Shown here piece by piece: positions 34,534 to 43,958 of a stretch of 64,000 nucleotides of DNA. Source of the stretch: Alphaproteobacteria bacterium (GTDB lineage Bacteria; Pseudomonadota; Alphaproteobacteria; Micropepsales; Micropepsaceae); assembly GCA_017308475.1 (NCBI GenBank), contig JAFKEU010000009.1, forward strand, positions 124,001 through 188,000, given 5' to 3'. Each line of letters opens with the position of its first letter. The stretch's first letter is position 1. The position numbers and the translations under genes are program-made. Below the pieces are notes generated by a model. It saw nothing but the letters and a program-made list of their open reading frames with translations. It was not told where the DNA came from and searched no databases.

Positions 34534-35193
34534 TTAAATGCCCGAAAGGCTAATGCCGCCCCGGACGACGTGAATCAGGACCACCAAGCCGAATGCCATC
34601 AGAAGCAGCCCCGATCCGCGGTTGATCAGACGCATCCACCCTTCATCGATTCGGGTGTGGAAAAGCCCAATCACGGTGGTCAGGGCCAGCCACCAGCCGG
34701 CCGATCCCCCCACCACCCCCGCCACCACGAAGGCGGCGTCATGAAAGCTGCCTGCGCCTCCCGCCAAGCCGCCCAGGCCGGCGAACATGGAGGTAAAGAA
34801 CAGCAGCGTCGCCGGATTGGTGATCGTAAGCGCGAAGGTCGAGACCATGGCCCGGGCCAGGTTGCCGCCGGCCTTCTCGGCGCAGTCATCCGGCCCCGGA
34901 AGAACCGGCGGATGCGTGAAGGTCCGAAAGCCGATCCATACCAGCATGGCGCCACCCACCAGCTCGATGATGGTGGCATAGCCTTCGATCAGCTGCGCGA
35001 TCCAGGTCAGGCCGAGGCCGGTGACGGCCGCGAAGACGCCGTCGCCAAGTGCGGCGCCGAGACCCGACACGAATCCATTGACCGGGCCGAAAGCGAAGGT
35101 GCGGCGTATGCAGATCAGGTTCACCGGACCGATCGGGACTGCCGCAATCAGCCCCATCAACACGCCTGACATGACCAGGATGACATAATTCAT
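34534..35193 (-). CDS. LysE family amino-acid exporter
   Basis: 219 residues, about six helices. The N-terminus MSGVLMGLIAAVPIGPVNLICIRRTF carries the LysE/RhtB PxGP motif, and TNPATLLFF with SFHDAAF matches the later helices. The middle (about 95-115) is a cytoplasmic loop with PGPDDCAEKAGG. The family exports basic or neutral amino acids; the substrate is unknown. ATG 35193 is standard. The 125-base gap to the FKBP gene downstream has no gene. Confidence 0.9.
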   Translation of the reverse strand: MNYVILVMSGVLMGLIAAVPIGPVNLICIRRTFAFGPVNGFVSGLGAALGDGVFAAVTGLGLTWIAQLIEGYATIIELVGGAMLVWIGFRTFTHPPVLPGPDDCAEKAGGNLARAMVSTFALTITNPATLLFFTSMFAGLGGLAGGAGSFHDAAFVVAGVVGGSAGWWLALTTVIGLFHTRIDEGWMRLINRGSGLLLMAFGLVVLIHVVRGGISLSGI

Positions 35194-35268
35194 CGCTGGC
35201 CGGGATTTCCTGCTGTCATGTCAAATCTCCCCGGCGTCGCGCAAGGCGACCCGAAAATGCCCTGTGCG

Positions 35269-36633
35269 TCAAGCACCGAGCGGCTCAAGGGTTTCGACAA
35301 AACGCACCGGCACGCCGCTTGCGGCGCCGACAGGAGCGAATTCTCGCATCACGAAAGCGCCGCGAAGCATCGTGGCGACCGCCCATCCCTTCGTCGTCAT
35401 ACCGTCGAACGGCGTCCAGCCGCAGCGCGAGGCGATCCAGCTGTTCTGGATCTCCCGGGTCAGGCCCATATCCACGATGGTGAAATCGGCGTCATAGCCG
35501 CGCGCGATGCGCCCCTTGCCGGCGATACCGAAAATGCGCTGGGGGCCGGCGGCCGTCAGATCGACGAAACGCTCCAGCGTGAGGTTGCCCTTGTTGACGT
35601 GATCGAGCAGCAGCGTCACCAGCGTCTGCACGCCCGGCATGCCCGAAGGTGTGTCGGGATATTGTCTGTCCTTTTCCTCATGCGTGTGCGGGGCATGGTC
35701 GGAGCCTATCACGTCGATCACCCCCTGGCGCACTGCCTCCCACAGCGCGGCACGGTGGCTTTCGTCGCGGATTGGCGGGTTCATCTGCGCGTATGCACCC
35801 AGCCGCTCATAGCATTCCGGCGCTGACAGGGTCAGATGCTGCGGCGTGGTTTCGGCGGTGGCGATGTCCTTGGCGGCGGCCAGGAGCGGAATCTCGTCGC
35901 CCGTCGTAATGTGCAACACATGCAGCCGCCGTCCCGCCGCGCGCGCCAGGCGCAGCACCCGCTCGGTCGACATGCGGGCCGCTTCCGCGTCGCGCCATAC
36001 CGGATGGGTCTGAGGCTCGCCCCGTTCGGCAAGCGCCTTGCGACCGATCAGGCGGTCTTCATCTTCGGAATGGACGGCGACGCGGCGGCGGCCCGCCTTC
36101 AGCGCGGCCAGGATGTCTTCTTCCCTGTTGAGCAACAGCGTGCCGGTGGACGATCCCAGGAAGGCTTTGATGCCCGAGACGCCGGGCATGCGCTCCAACT
36201 CGGCCAGGGCGCCGATATTGGCCGGCGTGGCGCCGGCATAGAAAGCATGGTCGCACCACATGCGGCCCTTTGCGCGTGCCAGCTTGTCCTCGATGGCGGC
36301 ACGGGTCGTGGTGGGCGGCGCCGTATTGGGCATCTCGAAAACCGCGGTGATGCCGCCCAGCACGGCGGCCAGGCTCCCGGTGGCCAAGTCTTCCTTGTGC
36401 TCGTTGCCCGGCTCGCGGAAATGCACCTGGGTGTCAATGGCGCCGGGCAGGACATGAAGCCCCTTGGCATCGAATACGCTGACGGCTTTGCGGCTCGAAA
36501 GTGCGCCGAGGGCCGCTATGCGGCCATCGTAAACACCGATATCGGCCTGGACGATCCCGCCGGGGGTGGCCACGGTTCCACCGCGGATCAAAAGATCGAA
36601 GCTCGCCTGGTCTTGAGAGGGGTCTGAAGTCAT
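35269..36633 (-). CDS. Dihydroorotase-like amidohydrolase with Gln in place of the first metal His
   Basis: 454 residues, class I dihydroorotase/allantoinase architecture. Features seen are the PGAIDTQVHFREPG entry, GGITAVFEMPNT, the Lys-containing GIKAFLGSSTG, VHSEDEDRL, LHVLHITT, VIGSDHAPHTHEEK and the C-terminal GYDADFTIVD. Active members have His-x-His at the entry; here it is Gln69-Val-His71, so one zinc ligand is lost. This variant occurs in several alphaproteobacteria as best I recall. It may still act on dihydroorotate, or be a structural partner for aspartate transcarbamoylase. No pyrB is nearby. ATG 36633 starts it, divergent from ygfZ. Confidence 0.85.
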   Translation of the reverse strand: MTSDPSQDQASFDLLIRGGTVATPGGIVQADIGVYDGRIAALGALSSRKAVSVFDAKGLHVLPGAIDTQVHFREPGNEHKEDLATGSLAAVLGGITAVFEMPNTAPPTTTRAAIEDKLARAKGRMWCDHAFYAGATPANIGALAELERMPGVSGIKAFLGSSTGTLLLNREEDILAALKAGRRRVAVHSEDEDRLIGRKALAERGEPQTHPVWRDAEAARMSTERVLRLARAAGRRLHVLHITTGDEIPLLAAAKDIATAETTPQHLTLSAPECYERLGAYAQMNPPIRDESHRAALWEAVRQGVIDVIGSDHAPHTHEEKDRQYPDTPSGMPGVQTLVTLLLDHVNKGNLTLERFVDLTAAGPQRIFGIAGKGRIARGYDADFTIVDMGLTREIQNSWIASRCGWTPFDGMTTKGWAVATMLRGAFVMREFAPVGAASGVPVRFVETLEPLGA

Positions 36634-36660
36634 GGCTCCGGCTGTTAGCCCACCCCTCCA

Positions 36661-36688
36661 CCCTTGGCAACCGCCCCTTGGCAACCAC
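36661..36688. repeat. Tandem 14-base repeat in the pyrC-like/ygfZ intergenic region
   Basis: Two units, CCCTTGGCAACCGC and CCCTTGGCAACCAC, differ at one base. They lie between divergently transcribed genes, 27 bases before the dihydroorotase-like start and 24 before ygfZ. The spacing is compatible with a helical-phase pair of protein sites or simple slippage. No regulator is recognised. Confidence 0.5.
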
Positions 36689-36712
36689 GGCAGGACCGCC
36701 TAACTGGGATGG

Positions 36713-37555
36713 ATGGAACCCGCCCAGCTCACCGACCGTGCCGTTCTGGCCCTTAGCGGGCCCCAGGCCAGGGAGTTTCTGCAGGGCCTAGTGACCAATG
36801 ACCTGGGCCGGCTTTCGCCGGGGAAGGCTCTGTATGCGGCCCTGCTTTCGCCACAGGGCAAGATTCTGTTCGATTTCCTGCTGGTGGAGGGTGACGGCGC
36901 ACTGCTGATCGACTGCGAGCGCCAGTCGCGGGAACGTCTGGCCGGCAAGCTAAGGATGTACCGTCTTCGTGCGCGAATCGAAATCGAGCCGCGCGACCAG
37001 CTGGGTGTATTCGTGGCGCTGGCCGGTCATCCCCAGAACCGGCCCGCCCCCTATACCGAGCGCGCCGTCACATTCGACGATCCGCGCCATCGCCGCCTGC
37101 CCCGGCGCAGCATCGGCGCGCTGGCCGAGATGCCGGCCAATCTTCCGGGACCGGTCGCCTATCATGCCCTGCGGCGGGAATTGGGAGTGCCGGAGGGTGC
37201 CGACTTCGGCAGTGAAAAGATCTTCGCGCTGGATGCGGGACTCGAAGAACTCGACGGCGTCTCATTCGCAAAGGGCTGCTATGTCGGCCAGGAGCTGACT
37301 TCGCGCATGAAGCACCGCGCGACCGCGAGAAAGCGCATCCTGACGGTGCGGGCACAGGCCCCCCTGCCCGCACCCGGCACGCCACTTGACGCCGGCGGCC
37401 AGGAGATCGGCGAGATCCTCTCCGTGGACGGCAATAATGGTTTCGCGCTGGTACGCATGGACCGGCTGGCGGAAAGTACCGGACAGGTGACGGCAGGCGA
37501 GATTTCCGTTGCCTTGATCAAGCCGGCATGGCTCGATCAGCCCCATGCGGTCTGA
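36713..37555 (+). CDS. ygfZ: YgfZ/GcvT-domain folate-binding Fe-S repair protein
   Basis: 280 residues. The YgfZ signature KGCYVGQELTSRMKHR (about 183-198) is intact, including the conserved Cys; upstream GKILFDFLLVEGDGALL and LDAGLEELDGVSF fit the T-protein-like fold. YgfZ/IBA57 proteins bind tetrahydrofolate and support Fe-S enzymes, including MiaB. ATG 36713 starts near a GGGATGG context. Its 3' end overlaps the tag gene by 11 bases, so the two are coupled. Opens a 12-gene plus-strand run. Confidence 0.92.
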   Translation: MEPAQLTDRAVLALSGPQAREFLQGLVTNDLGRLSPGKALYAALLSPQGKILFDFLLVEGDGALLIDCERQSRERLAGKLRMYRLRARIEIEPRDQLGVFVALAGHPQNRPAPYTERAVTFDDPRHRRLPRRSIGALAEMPANLPGPVAYHALRRELGVPEGADFGSEKIFALDAGLEELDGVSFAKGCYVGQELTSRMKHRATARKRILTVRAQAPLPAPGTPLDAGGQEIGEILSVDGNNGFALVRMDRLAESTGQVTAGEISVALIKPAWLDQPHAV

Positions 37556-38135
37556 AAACACGCGGTGTCATTGGCCGGGCGACGACGCGCTATATCTTTC
37601 CTATCACGACACCGAATGGGGCGTGCCGGAATACGATTCCCGCGCACTCTATGAAAAGCTGGTGCTGGACGGATTCCAGGCCGGGCTTTCCTGGATCACC
37701 ATCCTGCGCAAGCGGGAGAATTTCCGCAAAGCCTTCCACGGCTTCGATCCCGAGCGTATCGCCCGCTATGGCAGCCGCGACGTTGACCGGCTTCTGAAGA
37801 ATGACGGCATCATCCGCAGCCGTGCCAAGATCGAGGCCGCGATCAAGGGCGCGGGGCTGTGGATCGACATCGAGGAAAAGGAACCCGGCGGCTTCACCGA
37901 ACTGATCTGGAAGCATGTCGGCGGCCGGCCCAAGGTCAATCACTTCAGGAGCCGCGAGCAGATCCCCGCACAGACCGAGATGAGCGAGGGGCTGGCGAAG
38001 GAACTGAAGCAGCGCGGGTTCAATTTCTGCGGACCCGTCATCGTTTATGCTTTTGCCCAGGCCACCGGCATGGTCAACGACCATGTCACGGGCTGTTTTC
38101 GTCACGCCGAATGTGCCGCGCTGACCAAAAAGTGA
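37545..38135 (+). CDS. tag: DNA-3-methyladenine glycosylase I
   Basis: 196 residues. Zinc ligands fit the E. coli Tag pattern: Cys8 (TRCHW), His21 (SYHDTEWG), and the C-terminal His and Cys in NDHVTGC. Substrate-pocket sequence FQAGLSWITILRKRENFR is conserved. The enzyme excises 3-methyladenine from alkylated DNA in base-excision repair. ATG 37545 lies inside ygfZ, overlapping it by 11 nt. A photolyase gene follows 31 bases later, giving two adjacent repair genes. Confidence 0.96.
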   Translation: MRSENTRCHWPGDDALYLSYHDTEWGVPEYDSRALYEKLVLDGFQAGLSWITILRKRENFRKAFHGFDPERIARYGSRDVDRLLKNDGIIRSRAKIEAAIKGAGLWIDIEEKEPGGFTELIWKHVGGRPKVNHFRSREQIPAQTEMSEGLAKELKQRGFNFCGPVIVYAFAQATGMVNDHVTGCFRHAECAALTKK

Positions 38136-38166
38136 TCCGGAGCGGGACCCCATCCGTATCGCGCAT

Positions 38167-39549
38167 ATGAAGCCTGCGATCGCCTGGCTTCGCCAGGACC
38201 TGCGGCTGTCCGACAATCCGGCGCTGCGCGCAGCGTCCGAGCATCCGCTGATCTGCGTCTATGTGCTGGACGACGAGACACCCGGCGACTGGAAAATGGG
38301 CGGCGCCTCGCGCTGGTGGCTGCATCATTCGCTGGCCGCCCTGGACAGGGCGCTGAAGGATCATGGCGGCAGGCTGGTGCTGCGCCGGGGCGCAGCGGAA
38401 AAAACCATTCCGGCACTGGCGGACGAAACCGGCGCGGAGCTGGTCACATGGAATCGCTGTTATGAGCCATTCGCGGTCAGGCGCGACACTGCAATCAAGA
38501 AGGTGCTGACATTCAATGGCGTGGCGGTGGAGAGCTTCAACGGGTCGCTGCTGCACGAACCTTGGGAAATCGCCACGGGCGCGGGCAAGCCGTTCCGCGT
38601 CTTCACCCCCTTCTGGAACGCACTCCGCCACAAGGGCGACGTCGCCAAGCCGCATCAGGCGCCGCACCGCATGGAATTCCGGGGCCACGTCGCCTCCGAC
38701 ACGCTCGCGGACTGGGACCTGCTGCCCAGAAAGCCCGACTGGGCCAAGGGCTTCGACTGGACACCCGGCGAGAAACACGCGCATGACGCACTGTACGCCT
38801 TTCTCGATCACCTCGCCGCTTACAGGCACGAGCGCGACCGGCCCGACCATGACGGCACTTCCCGCCTGTCGCCACATCTGCACTGGGGCGAGATCAGTCC
38901 GCGCCAGATCTGGCATGCCGTGCGTGCCCGCGCGCATAGTGATGGCGCCGAAACGTTCCTGAAGGAACTGGGGTGGCGGGAATTCTGCATCCAGCTTCTC
39001 TATCATCACCCACGCCTGCCCACCGATCCACTGGATGAACGCTTCGAAGCGTTCCCCTGGCGGCGCAGCGAAAAGGACTTCCGCGCCTGGACGCGCGGGC
39101 AGACTGGGATCCCCATAGTCGATGCGGGCATGCGCCAGCTTTGGCAGACGGGCTGGATGCACAACCGGGTGCGCATGATTGCCGCTTCGCTGCTGATCAA
39201 GCAGCTGGGCATCCACTGGCACAAAGGCCAGGAATGGTTCTGGGACACGCTGGTGGATGCGGACCTGGGCAACAATGCCGCCAACTGGCAGTGGGTGGCC
39301 GGCTGCGGCGCCGATGCCGCGCCCTTCTTCCGTATCTTCAATCCCGTGCTGCAGGGCGAGAAATTCGATCCCAGGGGGGCCTATGTCCGCCGTTATGTGC
39401 CCGAACTGGCCGAAGTGCCCGACCGGTTCATCCACCGTCCCTGGGATGCGCCCTGCCCGCCCGCCGATTACCCTGCCCCGATTGTGGACTTGGCCAAGGG
39501 CCGCGTCCGCGCGCTGGACGCATTCCAGTCCCTGAAGCGCCAATCTTGA
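38167..39549 (+). CDS. phrB: Deoxyribodipyrimidine photolyase
   Basis: 460 residues. The N-terminal alpha/beta antenna domain starts PAIAWLRQDLRLSDNPAL, and the FAD-binding domain has FLKELGWREFCIQLL, RMIAASLLIKQLGIHW, WFWDTLVDADLGNNAANWQWVAG and the Trp-rich electron path. This is the class I CPD photolyase/cryptochrome family; CPD repair is the likely role since no (6-4) hallmarks were recognised. The antenna chromophore cannot be told. ATG 38167 is 31 bases after tag; cysK follows after 31 bases. Confidence 0.94.
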   Translation: MKPAIAWLRQDLRLSDNPALRAASEHPLICVYVLDDETPGDWKMGGASRWWLHHSLAALDRALKDHGGRLVLRRGAAEKTIPALADETGAELVTWNRCYEPFAVRRDTAIKKVLTFNGVAVESFNGSLLHEPWEIATGAGKPFRVFTPFWNALRHKGDVAKPHQAPHRMEFRGHVASDTLADWDLLPRKPDWAKGFDWTPGEKHAHDALYAFLDHLAAYRHERDRPDHDGTSRLSPHLHWGEISPRQIWHAVRARAHSDGAETFLKELGWREFCIQLLYHHPRLPTDPLDERFEAFPWRRSEKDFRAWTRGQTGIPIVDAGMRQLWQTGWMHNRVRMIAASLLIKQLGIHWHKGQEWFWDTLVDADLGNNAANWQWVAGCGADAAPFFRIFNPVLQGEKFDPRGAYVRRYVPELAEVPDRFIHRPWDAPCPPADYPAPIVDLAKGRVRALDAFQSLKRQS

Positions 39550-39580
39550 AGCCCCGCGGGCGGGCGACTAGTTTTCCGCC

Positions 39581-40615
39581 ATGCACATCAAGCAGGACGT
39601 CATCGCTGCAATCGGCAATACACCGCTGATCCGGCTCAAGCGCGCCTCCGAAGCCACGGGATGCGAGATCCTGGGCAAGGCGGAATTCCTCAATCCCGGC
39701 CAGTCGGTGAAGGATCGCGCCGCCCTGTTCATCATAGAGGATGCAGTGCGCCGGGGCCTGTTGCGGCCGGGCGGCACAATCGTTGAAGGCACAGCCGGCA
39801 ATACCGGCATCGGCCTGGCAATGGTGGCGAACGCGCTGGGCTTTCGTACCGTGATCGTGATCCCCGAGACCCAGAGCCAGGAGAAAAAGGACGCGCTGCT
39901 CCTTCTGGGGGCCGAGCTGATCGAAGTGCCAGCCGTACCCTACAAGGATCCCAACAATTACGTGAAGCTGTCGGGCCGACTGGCCGGGCAGTTGGCGAAG
40001 ACCGAGCCCAATGGCGCGATCTGGGCCAATCAGTTCGACAATATCGCCAACCGTCAGGCCCATGTCGAAGGCACCGGCCCGGAAATCTGGGAGCAGACCG
40101 GCGGCAAGGTGGACGGCTTCATCTGTGCGGTGGGCTCCGGTGGCACGCTGGGTGGCGTCGCCATCGCGCTGAAGGAACGCAACTCGCGCATCCGCATCGC
40201 CGCCGCCGATCCGCTGGGCGCGGCGATCTTTAGCTGGATCAAGACCGGCGAACTGAAAAGCCATGGCAGCTCGATCACGGAAGGCATCGGCCAGGGCCGC
40301 GTTACCGCCAATCTGGAAAGCGCGCCCATCGACGACGCTTATGAGATTTCCGACGAGGAAGCGCTGCCCATCGTGTTCGACCTTCTGGAGTATGAGGGTC
40401 TGTGCATGGGCGGCTCCACCGGCATCAATGTGGCGGGCGCGATCCGCATGGCCAAGGACATGGGTCCGGGCCACACCATCGTCACGGTGCTCTGCGACTA
40501 TGGCAACCGCTATCAGTCCAAGCTGTTCAATCCGGTCTTCCTGCGCGAAAAGAATCTGCCGGTGCCGCGCTGGCTGGCGGAGCAGCGCGCGCCCATGAGC
40601 GTGCCCTATGAGTGA
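39581..40615 (+). CDS. cysK: Cysteine synthase (O-acetylserine sulfhydrylase)
   Basis: 344 residues, slightly longer than E. coli CysK. PLP-binding Lys44 is in PGQSVKDRAALF, the substrate loop is TAGNTG at 71-76 and the phosphate cup is GSGGTLGG near 186. It makes cysteine from O-acetylserine and sulfide. The late insertion region around 205-255 with ITEGIGQGRVTANLE is normal for the alphaproteobacterial long form. The stop overlaps the sseA start by 8 nt. ATG 39581 begins directly with the core. Confidence 0.95.
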   Translation: MHIKQDVIAAIGNTPLIRLKRASEATGCEILGKAEFLNPGQSVKDRAALFIIEDAVRRGLLRPGGTIVEGTAGNTGIGLAMVANALGFRTVIVIPETQSQEKKDALLLLGAELIEVPAVPYKDPNNYVKLSGRLAGQLAKTEPNGAIWANQFDNIANRQAHVEGTGPEIWEQTGGKVDGFICAVGSGGTLGGVAIALKERNSRIRIAAADPLGAAIFSWIKTGELKSHGSSITEGIGQGRVTANLESAPIDDAYEISDEEALPIVFDLLEYEGLCMGGSTGINVAGAIRMAKDMGPGHTIVTVLCDYGNRYQSKLFNPVFLREKNLPVPRWLAEQRAPMSVPYE

Positions 40616-41438
40616 CCTGGTCACCACGGACTGGCTGGCCGCGCACTTGAAGAACGTGCGCGTGCTCGATGCGAACTGGTACATGCCCGACGATCCGCGC
40701 AACGCAGAGTCGGACTATCTGGCGGGCCACATTCCCGGTGCAGTCCATTTCGGCATCGATGCCGTCGCCGACCATACCACCGACCTGCCGCACATGATGC
40801 CTTCGCCCGGCCAGTTTGCCGAGCAGGTGGGAGAGATGGGCATCGGCAACGACACGATGGTCGTGGTTTATGACCATACCGGCCTGTTTTCGGCGCCACG
40901 GGTGTGGTGGATGCTCAAGGTCATGGGTCACGACAAGGTGGCGGTGCTGGACGGCGGCCTGCCCAAATGGCGGGCCGAACGCCGCCCGGTCGAAAGTGGT
41001 CGCGTCACACCGGCGCCGGCAGTCTTCACCCCCGCCCCCCGTCCACAGTTGATGCGCCAATTCGACGACGTCATGAGCATCGTGCGGGACAGGAGCGCGC
41101 AGATGGTCGACGCGCGCAGTGCCGCGCGCTTCACCGCCCAGGAGCCGGAGCCCCGCCCGGGCGTGCGGGGCGGCCATATGCCCGGCGCGGCCAATCTGCC
41201 CTGGCGCGCAGTGGTGAGGGCGGACGGCACGCTGAAGTCCGAAGATGAATTGGACGCAATCTTCGCCGATGCAGGCGTCGATTTGCACGCGCCCATCGTC
41301 ACCACTTGCGGCTCCGGCATCTCGGCCGCGATCCTGATGCTCGCGCTGCAGCGCGTCGGCGCCCCCAAAGTGGCGCTCTATGACGGCTCCTGGACGGAAT
41401 GGGGCGGGCGGCCGGAGGCACCGGTGGAGCGCCCATGA
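40608..41438 (+). CDS. sseA: 3-Mercaptopyruvate sulfurtransferase
   Basis: 276 residues, two rhodanese domains. The catalytic loop is CGSGISA with Cys234; the G-S-G form fits mercaptopyruvate rather than thiosulfate sulfurtransferase. The N-terminal domain lacks a Cys at the equivalent place (DHTGLFSA), as normal. It moves sulfane sulfur from 3-mercaptopyruvate to thiols or cyanide. Overlap with cysK (8 nt) and with the GNAT gene (4 nt) ties it to cysteine metabolism. The ATG at 40608 lies within cysK. Confidence 0.94.
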   Translation: MSDLVTTDWLAAHLKNVRVLDANWYMPDDPRNAESDYLAGHIPGAVHFGIDAVADHTTDLPHMMPSPGQFAEQVGEMGIGNDTMVVVYDHTGLFSAPRVWWMLKVMGHDKVAVLDGGLPKWRAERRPVESGRVTPAPAVFTPAPRPQLMRQFDDVMSIVRDRSAQMVDARSAARFTAQEPEPRPGVRGGHMPGAANLPWRAVVRADGTLKSEDELDAIFADAGVDLHAPIVTTCGSGISAAILMLALQRVGAPKVALYDGSWTEWGGRPEAPVERP

Positions 41439-41962
41439 CCAAGGCGGGCCGGCGCGTTCCCATGACTGTCACGTTCCTGGAGATGAATGCCCGTCCGTCT
41501 GCGCCACCGCCCCCCCAGCCCCGCGGCAAGGTGGCGATACTGAAAAGCGAAAAGCCGCCCGCCCATTTCTACCTGTATCTCTACGACGCCATCGGGTCCG
41601 ACTATCTGTGGGTGGACCGCAAGAAGCTGTCGCAGGCGGCGCTGGCCGAGGTCATCCAGGACCCGCGCAACATCCTTTATGTTCTGTATACGGAAGGTTC
41701 ACCCGCCGGCATGGCCGAGTTGGACCTGCGCAAAGCCGGGCAGATCAACATTTCCTATTTCGGCCTGATGCCCGAGGCGATTGGGCGGGGCCTGGGCTAT
41801 TTCTTCCTCTATCACGCCTGCATGAATGCCTGGGATTTTCCCATCCGGCGGCTCACGGTCAACACCTGCACGCTCGACCACCCCAGGGCACTGCCGCTTT
41901 ACCAGCGAGTGGGCTTTACGCCCTATTCGCGCGAGGAGCGTTTTGTGGAACTGATCGGCTGA
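41435..41962 (+). CDS. GNAT family N-acetyltransferase
   Basis: 175 residues. The acetyl-CoA-binding segment is YFGLMPEAIGRGLGYFFL (about 107-124), followed by a C-terminal TCTLDHPRALPLYQRVGF typical of GNAT beta 6-7. The N-terminus contains a Pro-rich linker (PSAPPPPQPRGK). The acceptor is unknown. This alphaproteobacterial family often follows sulfur genes or transaminases. ATG 41435 overlaps the sseA stop in ATGA, so it is coupled. The next gene starts 70 bases later. Confidence 0.9.
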   Translation: MTKAGRRVPMTVTFLEMNARPSAPPPPQPRGKVAILKSEKPPAHFYLYLYDAIGSDYLWVDRKKLSQAALAEVIQDPRNILYVLYTEGSPAGMAELDLRKAGQINISYFGLMPEAIGRGLGYFFLYHACMNAWDFPIRRLTVNTCTLDHPRALPLYQRVGFTPYSREERFVELIG

Positions 41963-42032
41963 GGCCTGCGACAGGCATAGGCGCGGCGATACAACCCTGT
42001 GAATTTCGGGGATTTGAGGGCAAAGTCAGCCG

Positions 42033-43958
42033 ATGAATCGTGACATCCCCGGCAGGGAGCTGACTCTTCGCGGCCTGGTGCTGGGGGTTGCCCTCACCCT
42101 GATCTTCACAGCCGCAAACATCTATCTGGGCCTGAAGGTCGGATTGACCTTCGCTACCTCCATCCCCGCCGCCGTGATCTCGATGGCATTCCTGGGCCTG
42201 TTTTCCGGCTCCAATATCCGCGAGAACAATATCGTGCAGACGGTGTGCTCGTCGGCCGGCGCGATGGCCTCGATCATCTTCGTGCTGCCGGGGCTCGTGA
42301 TTGTCGGCTTCTGGACCGGCTTTCCCTTCTGGACCTCGTTCCTTCTGACGCTGGCGGGCGGTGTTCTTGGCGTGATGTTCACCATCCCCCTGCGCCGTGG
42401 GCTGGTGACCAATTCCGACCTGCCCTATCCCGAGGGCGTGGCCGGTGCCGAAGTCCTGCGCGTGGGCTCAGATACCCGCGCCGCCAATCCTGAAGCGCGC
42501 GAGGGTCTGCTGGCTGTGATCTATGGATCGCTGGCTTCCGCAGGGCTGGCCATCGCCGTGTCGATGCGTCTGGCCTTGGATAGCGCTACCGGCTTCTTTC
42601 GTCTGCCATGGGGCGCCAGCGGCTACAGCTTTGCCTGGTCGCTGGCGCTGTTCGGCGCCGGCCATCTTGTGGGCATCTCCGTAGGCGTGGCGATGGCGCT
42701 GGGCATCGCCATTGGCTGGCTGGGCGCGGTGCCCATCCTGGCATCAATGACGCCGCAACACGCCGCGCTGGGCGACTTCGTGACGAATGTGTGGAGTAGC
42801 CAGGTGCGCTACGTTGGCGCCGGCGCCATGGGCGTGGCCGCGATCTGGTCGCTGCTGCGGACGCTGCGCCCGATCCTGTCGGGACTGGCCCATGTCGCCA
42901 GGGCCAGAGCGGTCCAGCTGGATCCCGGGGACCACACCGACCGCGACATCTCTTTCAGCTGGGTCATTGCGCTTTCGGTTGCCGCGGTGGCGCTGGCGGC
43001 GGCGCTGACATGGCGCTTCGCCGCCGATGCAGGGCTGGGCGGCACCGCGATGTCCATCGCGTTGGTCGCCATCCCCATCATCACCCTGTTCGGTTTCCTG
43101 GTCGCGGCGATCTGCGGCTACATGGCGGGCCTGATCGGCTCGTCCAACAGCCCCATTTCGGGGGTCGGCATCCTTGCCGTAACCGGGTGCGCCGTGTTCC
43201 TGGCGGTCTTTTTCTCGCACGCGCCTGCGCATGCCATGGTCGCGGTGGCACTGTTCATCACCTCGATCCTGTTCGCGGCCGCCTGCAGCTCCAATGACAA
43301 TTTGCAGGATCTCAAAACCGGCCAGCTGGTCGGCGCCGCACCCTGGCGCCAGCAGGTGGCGCTGCTGGTGGGCGTGATGGCGTCTTCGGTGGTCGTGCCG
43401 CTGGTGCTGAACCTGCTGGCAAAAGCCTATGGATTCGCCGGCGCCGCCAATCTGGGCACGGTGACTGCTCAGCCCCTGGCTGCACCCCAGGCGAACCTGA
43501 TCTCGGCGCTGGCGCAAGGGGTGATCGGCGGGCAGATCAACTGGAACCTCATCGGGGCGGGCGCGCTGGTGGGCGTCGGCATCGTGGCGCTGGATGAGTT
43601 GTCCCGCGCGCGCGGCTGGATGCGCATGCCTCCGCTGGCAGTTGGCTTTGGCATCTATCTGCCCATGTCGGCCACCCTTCCCGTCGCGGCGGGCGCACTG
43701 GTCGGCTGGCTGTACAACCGGCGCAGCGCCACGGCGCGGTCCGAGCGGCTGGGCGTGTTGATGGCATCGGGCCTGATTGTGGGCGAAAGCCTTTTCGGTG
43801 TGATCAATGCCGGGCTGATCGTGGGCGCGGGCCGCGACGCGCCGCTGGCGGTAGTGCCGGACGGTTTTGCCGCCGCCCCGCTGCTGGGCCTGCTGGGCTT
43901 TGCCGGGCTGGTTGTTCTTCTCTATGGATGGCTGCTCAAGATGGCGCGACACGCATGA
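42033..43958 (+). CDS. OPT family oligopeptide transporter
   Basis: 641 residues with about 14-16 hydrophobic helices. The N-terminus ELTLRGLVLGVALTLIFTAANIYLGLKVGLTF and the NSDLPYPEGVAGAEVLRVG segment match OPT proteins of the bacterial branch, and CSSNDNLQDLKTGQLVGA is the later conserved loop. The family takes up oligopeptides, glutathione-like peptides or metal-chelate compounds by proton symport. The substrate is unknown. Stop overlaps the POT transporter start by 4 nt, giving coupled peptide-transport genes. Confidence 0.93.
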   Translation: MNRDIPGRELTLRGLVLGVALTLIFTAANIYLGLKVGLTFATSIPAAVISMAFLGLFSGSNIRENNIVQTVCSSAGAMASIIFVLPGLVIVGFWTGFPFWTSFLLTLAGGVLGVMFTIPLRRGLVTNSDLPYPEGVAGAEVLRVGSDTRAANPEAREGLLAVIYGSLASAGLAIAVSMRLALDSATGFFRLPWGASGYSFAWSLALFGAGHLVGISVGVAMALGIAIGWLGAVPILASMTPQHAALGDFVTNVWSSQVRYVGAGAMGVAAIWSLLRTLRPILSGLAHVARARAVQLDPGDHTDRDISFSWVIALSVAAVALAAALTWRFAADAGLGGTAMSIALVAIPIITLFGFLVAAICGYMAGLIGSSNSPISGVGILAVTGCAVFLAVFFSHAPAHAMVAVALFITSILFAAACSSNDNLQDLKTGQLVGAAPWRQQVALLVGVMASSVVVPLVLNLLAKAYGFAGAANLGTVTAQPLAAPQANLISALAQGVIGGQINWNLIGAGALVGVGIVALDELSRARGWMRMPPLAVGFGIYLPMSATLPVAAGALVGWLYNRRSATARSERLGVLMASGLIVGESLFGVINAGLIVGAGRDAPLAVVPDGFAAAPLLGLLGFAGLVVLLYGWLLKMARHA

